Below, one piece after another: positions 35,301-43,352 of a stretch of 64,000 nt of DNA (its first letter is position 1; every line of letters starts with the position of its first letter). The translations under genes and the position numbers were made by a program. Source of the DNA: Pseudodesulfovibrio alkaliphilus (GTDB lineage: Bacteria > Desulfobacterota > Desulfovibrionia > Desulfovibrionales > Desulfovibrionaceae); the NCBI RefSeq assembly GCF_009729555.1, contig NZ_WODC01000009.1, positions 1 through 64,000 on the forward strand. Direction: 5' to 3'. The notes beneath the pieces were generated by a model that was not told the origin of the DNA, ran no database searches, and saw nothing but the letters and a program-made list of their open reading frames with translations.

Positions 35301-36284
35301 TTCGCGCAAAGCAGCGCGGCCTCCATCGATATGGGCCGCGAGCACACCCTGACCAACGAGTATTTCTCCCTTGCGGCGCTAACGGGAGACCTCTTCCAGA
35401 CCCTGGCCCGACGGGCCGCAACCCCTATGACCGTTGTGCTCCCGCAGAACGAAGGGGCCGAGGTCGACGGGCAATACGCCCGGTTCATCCGCACCAAGCT
35501 CGATGAGAACGCGATGGACCAGGTCACGCTCTGCGCCCCGTTCCTTGAGGACCTGCTCGGCCTGGAAGATGAGTCGGCACAGGACATGTTCCTCTGCCTC
35601 CTGGCGGGCGATCTCGTCCTGCTCGCGCCCCCACAGCATCGAGAATACCTGCTGGAAACACTTCATGAAAACCAACGGGGCCATCGCCTTGACATCCAGC
35701 TTCTCCTGTCCGTTGCCCGACACGTCCGGGCCTGGAACGAAAAACCCGCAGACGGCAAGCGGATATTCGCCCTGGGCGAGCCCATGGTTCTCTTCAACGA
35801 CATGCTCAACGACGGCACCTTCACCCGTCTGGAACAAGCGGGACACAGGGTCGCCCGTGCCCCGCTCAGTGAATACATGTGGAGCTTCTGGAGAGACCAT
35901 GTGGTCTTGAGCGGAAAAGCCGAAACAGCACACCGCGGCCGCCGCCTCTTCGAATTCCAGCGGCTCATCCGCCTTGTCGGCGAGGAGCTGGGCCCACAAG
36001 GCCATTTTGAGTCCGACCTGGAAGCACCCATGCTCCGGGCCGATGATCGGCTCGGGTACTACGACGGGGCCTTTGGCCGGTATCGCAGCGCCAAGATCGA
36101 AGGAGCCCCCCAGGCGCTGGACGGCATCATCGCTGTTTCCTCCATGTACGAAAACACCGGAATATCCCTCGAAATCCTGCGCAAACAGCCATGCGAGGGC
36201 AAACCGTTCCTGAGCCTGACCTTTGACGGCAACCCCAACGAAAACGACCGAATCAAAACCGACTCGTTCATTCATTACCTGTGA
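32319..36284 (+). CDS. Double acyl-CoA dehydratase activase (BadF/HgdC type) with DUF2229
   Basis: 1321 residues. Two complete ASKHA activase domains (1-270 and 318-575) followed by a DUF2229-like region (from about 628) and a long C-terminal part. Domain 1: LGIDIGYSSVKAA, EIGGQTAKF, Cys128 in TSNCSSGTGSF, Cys167 in GRCSVF. Domain 2: LGIDVGSTSTN, EIGGQDSKYI, Cys442 in KICAAGTGSF, Cys481 in GERCTVF. In HgdC these two cysteines per subunit hold a [4Fe-4S] cluster between two monomers, so one chain here could bind a cluster internally. Such activators use ATP to drive low-potential electrons into 2-hydroxyacyl-CoA dehydratases or related enzymes. No separate HgdAB dehydratase pair is encoded nearby. 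The substrate is unknown. Confidence 0.92.
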   Translation: MYTLGIDIGYSSVKAAVLDDSGTTVHTEYLLHKGDVARELLGIVERILLLPQAGDIAVGAVVGSGGPLLTDGGRIHHVNEVAALIEGVLLLDGDCSSIIEIGGQTAKFVTGYSRRDRKALQVSMTSNCSSGTGSFLEEQVSRLGLNIEGYSAMAAKHTFIPRIAGRCSVFAKTDIIHHQQEGVSTSDILAGLAHAVVKNYRSAVMRGQPRTPPLFFAGGVAKNSAIADALVSEIGLDKDSLHRDERSALAGAMGAARLAARQKMPLDLPALVAFLQTDRPCRPDRHEAVRLAPLGAFGEGDGERKHDCPARDQRENQCWLGIDVGSTSTNVVLADSANRILDFRYIRTAGNPVQAVRTGLAQLQAAADSLLVAGVGVTGSGRYMIGRLVGADVVRDEITAQARAASAIDPEVDTVFEIGGQDSKYIAMENGVVTDFQMNKICAAGTGSFIEEQARKLGLSLGSIGQAALAASSPTNLGERCTVFIESSIAAHLSHGADLGDLVAGLCYSIVKNYMNRVVSRKRVGSKIFLQGGIAFNQGVVNAFRAVTGKPVVVPPFFSVTGALGAAILAREAMEAENRSQTEFKGFNPADLPAPQTAQPVATQSDFAREVQDFIFQGYEPRRDPNRKTVGIPRALFTFGMFPLFHPFFRELGCNVLLSDPTSEETIRLAQEYSLDETCYPVKLINGHAAQLVEKGVDFLFFPDLHTVSHPGSRSRQDYGCPYMQAAFKIINKAMGLESRGIKLLAPTISFNQGREFIQKAFMDMAWEVGANKEQAARALQTAMQSHKAFEARVEARGKQMGEVIPGEKTFVLVSKIYGVADPVLNLGIPDKLAEMGYRTLPFYALPEADIFGKHPNMYWPFAQHILAAAVFSASRPDLYPILLTHHGCGPDTVTAHYFREIMGGKPFLTIEVDEHSSGVGVLTRVEAFVNSLSGRRSPWAAPPCRPTEATEKGGKLHTGLPTPQGGPLLLPSLFPYSQLIAEGMRAHGYDVELFAQSSAASIDMGREHTLTNEYFSLAALTGDLFQTLARRAATPMTVVLPQNEGAEVDGQYARFIRTKLDENAMDQVTLCAPFLEDLLGLEDESAQDMFLCLLAGDLVLLAPPQHREYLLETLHENQRGHRLDIQLLLSVARHVRAWNEKPADGKRIFALGEPMVLFNDMLNDGTFTRLEQAGHRVARAPLSEYMWSFWRDHVVLSGKAETAHRGRRLFEFQRLIRLVGEELGPQGHFESDLEAPMLRADDRLGYYDGAFGRYRSAKIEGAPQALDGIIAVSSMYENTGISLEILRKQPCEGKPFLSLTFDGNPNENDRIKTDSFIHYL

Positions 36285-36533
36285 TGGCCAGGCGGGCGGC
36301 CCCGACGCCAAACCGAAAGCAAAGGGAAAGCGCGTGGTCCGCATTCAGAACATTGATACGCAGCTCAATATCCCCCTGAAGGACTGATCCGGGGCAAGAG
36401 GCGCATCTCCATCGGCAAGAGACACGCGGCGGCAGCCGCCAATGGCGGGGAATACGCCAAAGAACCGCCGGATTGGCGGAGACGCTGACCGCAGATCTAA
36501 TCAAACCGTCAACCAACCATCGGAGTCGAGCAA

Positions 36534-37124
36534 ATGGATCATGACAGGAATCACTGCCGGGGTCAGGCGGCACAAGGCAGCGGGCCCAGCAGCTTCTGGC
36601 TGCAAAACCCCGCTCCCCTCTTTGCGGCCATGGCCCTTGAGAAGGGCATGGTGTTCGTGGATGCCGGATGCGGCGCGGGTGAATACTCCCTTCATGCGGC
36701 GAAGATACTCGGGAGCGAGGGGCGCATCTTTGCCCTGGACGCCCGCAGCAGGTCTGTTGACTGGCTGAACTCCCGGCAACCGAACACCGGGGAAGCGCCC
36801 ATCACCGGCCTTGTCTGCGACATCACCGAATCCCTGCCCCTGGCTGCGGGGCAGGCGGATGTCGTCATGCTGGGCACGGTGCTGCACATTCGGAGCGTTC
36901 GGGATAAAGCGGACCGCCTCTTCTCCGAAATCCGAAGGATTCTTCGCCCTGAGGGGATGCTTGCCGTGCTGGAATGCAAGAAGGAGGAGGCCGACTTCGG
37001 CCCGCCCCTCCTTGCCCGGCTCTCCCCGGAGGATGTGGCGGCAGTGGCGGGACCGCAGGGATTCAGGATGGTTTCCGAGCTTCTCCAGCCATACACCTAT
37101 CTGGCCTGCTTCAGGCCCTGTTGA
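36534..37124 (+). CDS. SAM-dependent methyltransferase (class I)
   Basis: 196 residues. Rossmann fold with motif I VFVDAGCGAGEYS (about 39-51), motif II IFALDARSRSVDWL, and VVMLGTVLHIRS. GGAGTCGAGCAA precedes ATG 36534. It follows the activase gene by 249 bases, a stretch with no recognisable feature, and is followed by a strong terminator. The substrate is not predictable; UbiE-like features suggest a small molecule. Confidence 0.85.
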   Translation: MDHDRNHCRGQAAQGSGPSSFWLQNPAPLFAAMALEKGMVFVDAGCGAGEYSLHAAKILGSEGRIFALDARSRSVDWLNSRQPNTGEAPITGLVCDITESLPLAAGQADVVMLGTVLHIRSVRDKADRLFSEIRRILRPEGMLAVLECKKEEADFGPPLLARLSPEDVAAVAGPQGFRMVSELLQPYTYLACFRPC

Positions 37125-37211
37125 CCATGCCCGCCGCACCAGGCAGACCCTCAGGCCCATGGGGCGGCGACGGTTCGATCAAGGGTGTGCATGGCGGCGA
37201 CGGAAGCCGGA

Positions 37212-37244
37212 AGGCGGGCCGGATTCCAGACATCCGGCCCGCCT
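37212..37244. terminator. Bidirectional terminator hairpin
   Basis: A perfect 13-bp stem (AGGCGGGCCGGAT / ATCCGGCCCGCCT) with a 7-base loop between the convergent methyltransferase and MFS genes. There is no long T-tract. Confidence 0.65.
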
Positions 37245-37306
37245 CGCCTGTCCGTCTGATCATAACCTGTTCGCCGCCATGACCGTTTGGCATACCGCAC
37301 CCGTAT

Positions 37307-38584
37307 TCATTTGTTCTCTCCGGCCATTGCCAGACGTGCCTTGGTGAGCATGCCGCCTTCCCCCCTGGCGAGCCGGGTTGCGACCACCGCAACCAACTGG
37401 CCGCAAAGCATAAGCACCGCAAGAAGTGAATACAGGACGGCAAATCCGAACATGTCCCCCAGCCGCCCCATAAGCGGGGCCGCGACCAACGGAAAAATGA
37501 TGAACAGGCTGCTCAGCGCGGCAAACCCCGTGCCGGAATTCCGACCGGCGCACACGCGCATCATCAGGGTGAACGCCCAGACGTTGATTCCTCCCATGAG
37601 AATGTTGTCCGCAGTCAAGACCACAGCCGCAACCCATTCGGAGGCGGTCCCGGCCAGGGTCAGGCGCACGGAATACACCGCAAGCAGAACCGTGCTGAGG
37701 GAAAAAGCCACAATCACGGGCCTGGGTCCGAAACGACTGAGCATCCAGCCCGTGGCAAAGGTGCCGGCCAGCCCGAAGGGAACGGCGTAGCGCATCATCA
37801 ACTGACCAATGACAGCGGAATCCAGCCCAAGATCCACGAACAGGGAGGAACGCAGCATGAAGCCGCTGAAGGCAAAGGCCGTGGGCGCGAGCAGCACGGG
37901 CAGCAACCACAAAACGTCTCGCCTGCGCAAGAAGGCCCGCATGCCTTCCGCATCGCCTTCACGACCCTCTTCAGGCCGAATCGTCGGCAGAATCTCCGTA
38001 TGGAAAAGCACGGGAAGACTGAGCAGAAAAACCACGGCCGCCAGTATCATGCAAAGGATTTCCCACCCCATGGCATGTTGCAGCGTGAGCATCACCCCTC
38101 CTCCGAGGAACAGCCCGACGTAACGCGCTCCGGCCTGGATGCTGTTGCCCCACGGGCGCTCATGCACCTCCAGCATGTCCGTGGCATAGCCGTCTACCGC
38201 GATGTCGTTGGTGGCCATTACAACATTGAGAACCAGCATGACAGCGAACATGGAGTCAAAGGACGCTTCCGGCGAATACCTGGTAGCAACCAGCAGCAGC
38301 GCGGCGGCGATCCATTGCAGCGGGAATATCCAGGTGCGGCGCCTCCCAAGAGCCGGAATCCAGTGCCGATCCACCCAGGATGCGTACAGAAATTTGAAAG
38401 CCCAGGGCAGATGAAGAACAAAGAGGCCGCCGATTCGCTCCAGAGACTCGCCTTCCCCACGGAGGATCACCGGCAACGCACAAAAAACGAATCCAAGAGG
38501 TATTGCCTGGCACGAATACATCACGGCCAGCAGAAACAGCTTGTAGGGGGAGACGGCCCCCTTGCCCGCCAGTCTCGTTCTCAT
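37307..38584 (-). CDS. MFS transporter, RhtX/FptX-like siderophore permease
   Basis: 425 residues with 12 predicted membrane segments. The N-terminus (LAVMYSCQAIPLGFVFCALP, then AWVDRH-type loop SWVDRHW) and VMATNDIAVDGYATDMLEV are characteristic of the AmpG/RhtX/FptX branch, which moves ferric siderophores such as rhizobactin or pyochelin across the inner membrane. It starts 23 bases after the stop of the TonB receptor gene, supporting joint uptake. AmpG-type muropeptide transport is the alternative but does not fit the context. Confidence 0.85.
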   Translation of the reverse strand: MRTRLAGKGAVSPYKLFLLAVMYSCQAIPLGFVFCALPVILRGEGESLERIGGLFVLHLPWAFKFLYASWVDRHWIPALGRRRTWIFPLQWIAAALLLVATRYSPEASFDSMFAVMLVLNVVMATNDIAVDGYATDMLEVHERPWGNSIQAGARYVGLFLGGGVMLTLQHAMGWEILCMILAAVVFLLSLPVLFHTEILPTIRPEEGREGDAEGMRAFLRRRDVLWLLPVLLAPTAFAFSGFMLRSSLFVDLGLDSAVIGQLMMRYAVPFGLAGTFATGWMLSRFGPRPVIVAFSLSTVLLAVYSVRLTLAGTASEWVAAVVLTADNILMGGINVWAFTLMMRVCAGRNSGTGFAALSSLFIIFPLVAAPLMGRLGDMFGFAVLYSLLAVLMLCGQLVAVVATRLARGEGGMLTKARLAMAGENK

Positions 38585-38607
38585 CTCGTCACGTCCTCAA
38601 GATTACG

Positions 38608-40731
38608 CTAGAAGGTATAGTCCACAGAAAGGCCAAACGTGCGAGGTCTCCCGTCCTCGGCGACACCTGCCGTGGTGTTTTCAAAGACCACGTAATGGCG
38701 GTCGAAGAGGTTCTTTGCCCACAGGCTGCACTCGAGCCCCTTGCGGCGGAACCCCAGACGCAGGCTTGCCAGCTGGTAGGCCGCCTGCCTGACCTCGTTG
38801 GCGTTGTCGAAAAACTGGGGACCAACGCCGGAGACTCCGGCCCGGCCGAACATCTCCCACTCCCCGGCGAACCGCTTTTGATAGTCCACCGCCACATCGA
38901 ATGAGTATTCGGGAACGCAGAATACGCGCTTGCCCGCGTAGTCCACTCCCAGGGAGGCGTCCTCGTATTCGTCGAAACGGGCATCGATCCACGAGGCACT
39001 GCCGCTCAAGGTCCACTCCTCGGCGAGCTTGAAACGGCTCTCCAGCTCAAGCCCGGTGCGATGCGACTTCCCTGCGCTGGCGAGATACCCCTGCATGGTG
39101 GCTGCCTGGAACAGCGGGAGCTGCTCGTCGCGGATGCGGGTATGGAAGGCGGCGACGTTAAGCATCAGCCGCTTGTCGAGGAGCAAGGACTTCACGCCGA
39201 CCTCGTAGAGCCAGCTATCCTCCTCGCTGTAGCTTTCGCCGTCAGCCGGGGCCGAGGCGTCATTGAACCCGCCGGCCTTGTGGGCCCTTGCCACCGTGGC
39301 GTAGGTCATGGCGTCCTCGGCGAAATGCCAGGCCAGCGACACCTTGGGAAGCAGGGCCGCATAATCATCCTGCCTGTCAAAGGACTTGACCACGGCGGCC
39401 GGGCCCCCAGCCGGGATGTTCGTCCTTGACGACCTCCCCTGGGCATGCTCGTACTCGCCCCGAAGCCCGAGGGTCAGCTCCAGACTGGGGAGCAACTCCC
39501 ATGTTCCCTCGCCGAACAGGGCGGCCCCGTCGTTTTTCTGCTTTGTGTTGAAGCGCACCTCCATTCCGGGCGACGCAGAAGCAGCCCCCAAGTGGTTGGA
39601 CACATCGGTCTTGGAGTCGAAATGAAAGAGGTAGGTTCCCACCAGCCACCGCATCGAGCCGGAGTCTTCGGGAGAAACCATCCGAAATTCCTGAGTAAGG
39701 GCCTTGTCGGTCTGACGATAGTTCTTGCGCATGTTGTCCAGGGGGGAAAAGTCCGCGTCGATCCATTCATCGCTGTCGTAACTGCGATACCCGGTTATTG
39801 ACGACAGAATCCCCAGGTCCGTCGTCCAGTCCGAGTTCAGGGAACTGCCCCAGAAATCGACCTCCTGGCTCCCCGCGAAATCGTGAGAATAGTGATACGG
39901 GGAGTCGACCCCGTAAGTGCCAGCCATGACGTAGCCGTTTCGCTCTGTGCGCCTGGAGGAATACGCCCCGTCGTCATGATGCTGGCCGTCAACGGAAAGG
40001 GTCATGTCCCAATTGTCGGTTGCCTGCAAACGAAGCTTGACGCGGGCCGCCTTGCCATCGGTATGGCGTCCGTCGTCGCCATCGGCGTCAATGTCGTTCT
40101 TCATGAACCCCTCAGAGACCTCGGCCAGGCCGCTGACGCCGAGGAACAGCTTCTCCTCGATCAGGGGCCCGCTCCAGTCGGCCCGCAGCTTCCTTGTCCC
40201 GTAGTTGCCGAGGGTGACTCCGGCCGTGGACACAACCTCGTTGCCCGGTCGGGCGGTATAGACGTTGACAACGCCACCAGTGGTGTTTCGCCCGTACAGG
40301 GTGCCCTGGGCCCCCCGCAGCACCTCAACCCGGTCCACATTCAGCAGGGGAAACCCGAACATGTGCGACTTGTTGTAGCTCACGCCGTCCACCGTGAACC
40401 CGGTGCCAGCCTGCCCGGTGGGCAGGCTCTTGATCCCGCGCAAAAACAACAGCCCGTGCCTGCTGCTGCCGAAATCATGAAACTCCATGTTGGGGACGTG
40501 CTCCGAGAGATCGCCTATGCCCTCAATGCCCATGTCGAGCAGATCGTTGCGCTCGAACACGGTTATGCTGACCGGCACATCCTGGGACTCCTCGGCCCGT
40601 TTCTCCGCATTGACCACCACAGGCTCCAACACCAGCTCCCGCTTGCGTCCCTCCCCGTCTCCCGCGTCGGCAAAAGAAGCCGACAATGCAGCAAACAGAA
40701 GGACCACCATCACCCGGACGATACCTTTCAT
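38608..40731 (-). CDS. TonB-dependent outer-membrane receptor
   Basis: 707 residues. Signal peptide about 1-23 (VMVVLLFAALSASFADA), TonB box/plug (LVLEPVVVNAEKRAEESQDV; VDRVEVLRGAQGTLYGRNTT), then a beta-barrel ending in a terminal phenylalanine (GLSVDYTF). It forms an operon with the MFS permease and lies downstream of an AraC regulator, giving an FptA-FptX-PchR-like layout. It is clearly related to, but distinct from, the receptor at 337. Confidence 0.93.
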   Translation of the reverse strand: MKGIVRVMVVLLFAALSASFADAGDGEGRKRELVLEPVVVNAEKRAEESQDVPVSITVFERNDLLDMGIEGIGDLSEHVPNMEFHDFGSSRHGLLFLRGIKSLPTGQAGTGFTVDGVSYNKSHMFGFPLLNVDRVEVLRGAQGTLYGRNTTGGVVNVYTARPGNEVVSTAGVTLGNYGTRKLRADWSGPLIEEKLFLGVSGLAEVSEGFMKNDIDADGDDGRHTDGKAARVKLRLQATDNWDMTLSVDGQHHDDGAYSSRRTERNGYVMAGTYGVDSPYHYSHDFAGSQEVDFWGSSLNSDWTTDLGILSSITGYRSYDSDEWIDADFSPLDNMRKNYRQTDKALTQEFRMVSPEDSGSMRWLVGTYLFHFDSKTDVSNHLGAASASPGMEVRFNTKQKNDGAALFGEGTWELLPSLELTLGLRGEYEHAQGRSSRTNIPAGGPAAVVKSFDRQDDYAALLPKVSLAWHFAEDAMTYATVARAHKAGGFNDASAPADGESYSEEDSWLYEVGVKSLLLDKRLMLNVAAFHTRIRDEQLPLFQAATMQGYLASAGKSHRTGLELESRFKLAEEWTLSGSASWIDARFDEYEDASLGVDYAGKRVFCVPEYSFDVAVDYQKRFAGEWEMFGRAGVSGVGPQFFDNANEVRQAAYQLASLRLGFRRKGLECSLWAKNLFDRHYVVFENTTAGVAEDGRPRTFGLSVDYTF

Positions 40732-40786
40732 GACCTGAATCCTCTCTCCTTATTGCGCCCGACCGCTGCCTCGCGCAGCTGCGGCT

Positions 40787-40813
40787 GTTTCGACACGAAA
40801 AACTGATCGAAAC
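40787..40813. promoter_or_regulatory. Inverted repeat upstream of TonB receptor
   Basis: GTTTCGA-N13-TCGAAAC, exact 7-bp arms, 56 bases upstream of the receptor start. Its left part, GTTTCG-N3-CGAAAA, matches the motif at 2480 before the other TonB receptor. Candidate AraC-regulator binding site. Confidence 0.5.
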
Positions 40814-40918
40814 ACTAAGGAGATGCAGGGGTGGCTTTCTACTCGGCGAAGGAAGATAATTGCCCGAACAACCATCCCCGCCCCCAAGGAGACGGACGAC
40901 GGTTACAGCACATGGGAC

Positions 40919-41947
40919 CTATGGTCTCGACCTGCGGCAGGGCGTGTGGAGTCGCTCGCGAACGGATTGCAGATAGGCTTTGGGCAGGACGCCGAAACGC
41001 TTTCTAAAAGCCGAGGAAAAGTGGCTGAGATTGGTATATCCGATGTCCCAGGCCACTTCGCTGACGTTCATGTCCCCTTCGACAAAGAGCCTTCGAGCCC
41101 GTTGCAATCGGTACTCCTGGACAAAGGCGAATGCCGACATGCCGAAAAGCGACTTGAATCCCGCCTGTATGTTGACAACGGGAAGGTGGTATTTCGAAGA
41201 AAGCTCGGCCAAAGTCGGCGGAGATGCGTGCCTTTCCTCCAGATCGCTGCGGATGGAATGCAGGGCCTCGTTCATCCGAGGGCACAGGACGCGCTCCGTC
41301 CCCCCGTCGGCGTCGTCTGTCAGGACCAGGGCCAGAAGCTCCAGGGTCTTGCCTTCAAGATACATTTGCAGGCCCGTCGCGTTGCTGGCGCCATAGAACA
41401 GCTCGTTGGCCACGGCGCGAACCAGCGGATTCTGCCGCTTCTGCAGGACAAAGCCGACGTCGCCGCGTCCATTGAGCACCCTGCCCAGGCACGACGGAAG
41501 ACGGCCCACGTCCCGGCCAAGCATGACACCCAGCGCCGAAGGAGACACATGGACGTGAACCATACGGATCCTCCGGTTGACCGGAAGCTCCACAACGCCG
41601 CTCATCTCGGGCATGTATCCCATCCCGTAATCCCCGGCTCTGTTGTGCAGCTCCCTCCTGCCAAAGGCGGGCGAATCCACCCGATTGACAAAGGAACCCT
41701 CCAGAAAGAAACCGAAATCGATCATGTGGTTGCTCTTGGCGAACTCAAGGCTGAACCCGCGGGGCAACGACGCATCGAACAGTGTCAGCGTCAGGCCCGC
41801 GTTCAGCCGCACCTCCTTCCACAACCGACCATACCAGACGGCCTTTTCCCTGCCCGCGAGCGAGGGAAAGTCGCGCACAGGCAAGTGGCGGCCGCTTTCA
41901 CCGGGTGAATGGGACTTGCTGCCCGGATCCGTTGCAAGTTGACGCAC
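40919..41947 (-). CDS. AraC-family regulator (PchR-like)
   Basis: 342 residues. The C-terminal AraC domain (LAELSSKYHLPVVNIQAGFK; WDIGYTNLSHFSSAFRKRFG) and the N-terminal part with NRAGDYGMGYMPEMSGVVEL resemble PchR-type siderophore-responsive activators. GTG 41947 has TGGAG 7 bases upstream. It is more distant from the other two AraC proteins here than they are from each other. A strong Fur-like box lies 20 bases upstream, so it is probably iron-repressed and activates the receptor/MFS operon. Confidence 0.9.
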   Translation of the reverse strand: MRQLATDPGSKSHSPGESGRHLPVRDFPSLAGREKAVWYGRLWKEVRLNAGLTLTLFDASLPRGFSLEFAKSNHMIDFGFFLEGSFVNRVDSPAFGRRELHNRAGDYGMGYMPEMSGVVELPVNRRIRMVHVHVSPSALGVMLGRDVGRLPSCLGRVLNGRGDVGFVLQKRQNPLVRAVANELFYGASNATGLQMYLEGKTLELLALVLTDDADGGTERVLCPRMNEALHSIRSDLEERHASPPTLAELSSKYHLPVVNIQAGFKSLFGMSAFAFVQEYRLQRARRLFVEGDMNVSEVAWDIGYTNLSHFSSAFRKRFGVLPKAYLQSVRERLHTPCRRSRP

Positions 41948-41966
41948 ACAGAACTCCAGATGATTC

Positions 41967-41985
41967 GATTATGACTTTCATTATC
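41967..41985 (-). promoter_or_regulatory. Fur box (best match in window)
   Basis: GATTATGACTTTCATTATC matches the 19-bp consensus GATAATGATAATCATTATC at 15 positions. It lies directly upstream of the AraC start. Confidence 0.7.
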
Positions 41986-41988
41986 ATA

Positions 41989-42003
41989 GTAAAGACGCTT
42001 AAG
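41989..42003 (-). promoter_or_regulatory. Possible GTTAAGC-type operator
   Basis: The minus strand reads CTTAAGCGTCTTTAC, 13 of 15 identical to the site at 46901 before the RND gene. It is 4 bases from the Fur box. Confidence 0.35.
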
Positions 42004-42074
42004 CAACTCCACCTCCCCTGTCAACCGGAAACCCCACGCCCCCTGCCCAAGGGATGGCGCCCGTGCGGACCTCG

Positions 42075-43352
42075 TCAAAAACTGTACCGCAATGCCATGT
42101 AGACATTGCTGTTTCTTTCAAACTGTCCGAAAAATGTCTGCCGCGATTCCCCGAAAAAAACATTGGCCCCCAGGCTCGCCGTGGTTCTGTCGGAAATCTT
42201 GTAGCTTGCACTCGGCCTGAGGAACGCATCCCGGTCGCTGGGAGAATAGTAGGCGTCCATGTTCAACGTCAGGTTCTGGTTCATCAGCAGTTGCGTCACC
42301 TGCAGGGTCAGCACGTGCCGAAATTCGTCCCTGGGCTTCCCGGCATCAACCCGGGCCCGGTACTCGCCGTAGTCCAGCATCTGCTCCAGGTAGTATTGCA
42401 CCCAAACATTGCAGTCGCTCCACACCTCTCGGGCATATCCGGCCAGGTAGCGGATTTCCGAATTCCTCGCGGACGGATTTCTGCCTCCCCGGCTTTCGGG
42501 TGAATGATAATAGGAGAACTCCAGGTTGCCTATCCCGGCCCCGAGGGTTCCCCGGATGCTTGCGCCGTATGCGTTCAGCTCCGGGAATATCGAGCGTCCT
42601 TGCGCGTCGGTCCCTCCGGGGCTTTTCCAGAACCCCCTGTACAGGTAGGCAGCCAGTTCGTAATCCTCGACATTACGATACAGCCGGGCCGCGAATTCAT
42701 CATCCACAAACCAGCGGTCGGGTGTGTCGGTACGAAGCAGGTCCTTGTTGCCCACGGTCTTCTGCCGAGAGGCATCCCAGTAGGATAAATACTCGCCGTT
42801 GACGAATCGGTCCGGCTCGAACTTCGGGGTATAGACAATATCCAGGTTGGCAACGTCGCTGAACAGCCCCGCCTTGGCCGAAGTGCTCGGCGCCTTGAGA
42901 TACTCCGCGTCCCTGCCGATGAAAAAGGATTGCCAGTCCTTGGGGAACAGGTCGTTGAGAAAGACCAGCCCCCCTGTCCCCCAAGTCAATGTCTGCCTGC
43001 CAACCTTGATGTCCAAGGAGTCGGATGGTCGGGAAAAGGCCCAGGCTTCGCGTGTTTCGTAGGCAACGCACTCCGCCACCGCGTCGATCCGAATGTCCCC
43101 TCTGTATTTCAGGTCCAGGGAGTCCGTGCCGGTGAAAGCCTCGACCTGAAGGCGTGTTTCCGCCATGGAAAGGGCCTTCTCGTCAGGGTCGGCGCCAGTG
43201 CGGGCACCGACCCTGGACTCCACAAAGCCATACAGCTCGAGCCTCTCCCGCATCTGCTCCAGCAGGGTTTCGGCCTCCCCGGCGTAGAGGGGAAGCGGCG
43301 CGGAAAGGATTGAGAACACCGCCAGCAAGACGGCAGCCATCACGCCCCTCAT
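42075..43352 (-). CDS. Outer-membrane beta-barrel, DUF1302-like
   Basis: 425 residues. Signal peptide about 1-24, then amphipathic strands throughout, with VGRQTLTWGTGGLVFLNDLF resembling the conserved porin-like core of DUF1302 proteins, and a C-terminal aromatic (ALRYSF). ATG 43352 overlaps the stop of the LolA-like gene (ATGA). In RND/LolA/DUF1302 operons the barrel is thought to complete a lipid or hydrophobic-compound route to the outer membrane. Family assignment is by pattern only. Confidence 0.7.
   Translation of the reverse strand: MRGVMAAVLLAVFSILSAPLPLYAGEAETLLEQMRERLELYGFVESRVGARTGADPDEKALSMAETRLQVEAFTGTDSLDLKYRGDIRIDAVAECVAYETREAWAFSRPSDSLDIKVGRQTLTWGTGGLVFLNDLFPKDWQSFFIGRDAEYLKAPSTSAKAGLFSDVANLDIVYTPKFEPDRFVNGEYLSYWDASRQKTVGNKDLLRTDTPDRWFVDDEFAARLYRNVEDYELAAYLYRGFWKSPGGTDAQGRSIFPELNAYGASIRGTLGAGIGNLEFSYYHSPESRGGRNPSARNSEIRYLAGYAREVWSDCNVWVQYYLEQMLDYGEYRARVDAGKPRDEFRHVLTLQVTQLLMNQNLTLNMDAYYSPSDRDAFLRPSASYKISDRTTASLGANVFFGESRQTFFGQFERNSNVYMALRYSF

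Noticed and set aside
37307-38584. AmpG muropeptide permease
   Set aside because: Family relationship is real, but the tight pairing with a TonB receptor and an AraC regulator favours a siderophore permease of the RhtX/FptX branch.
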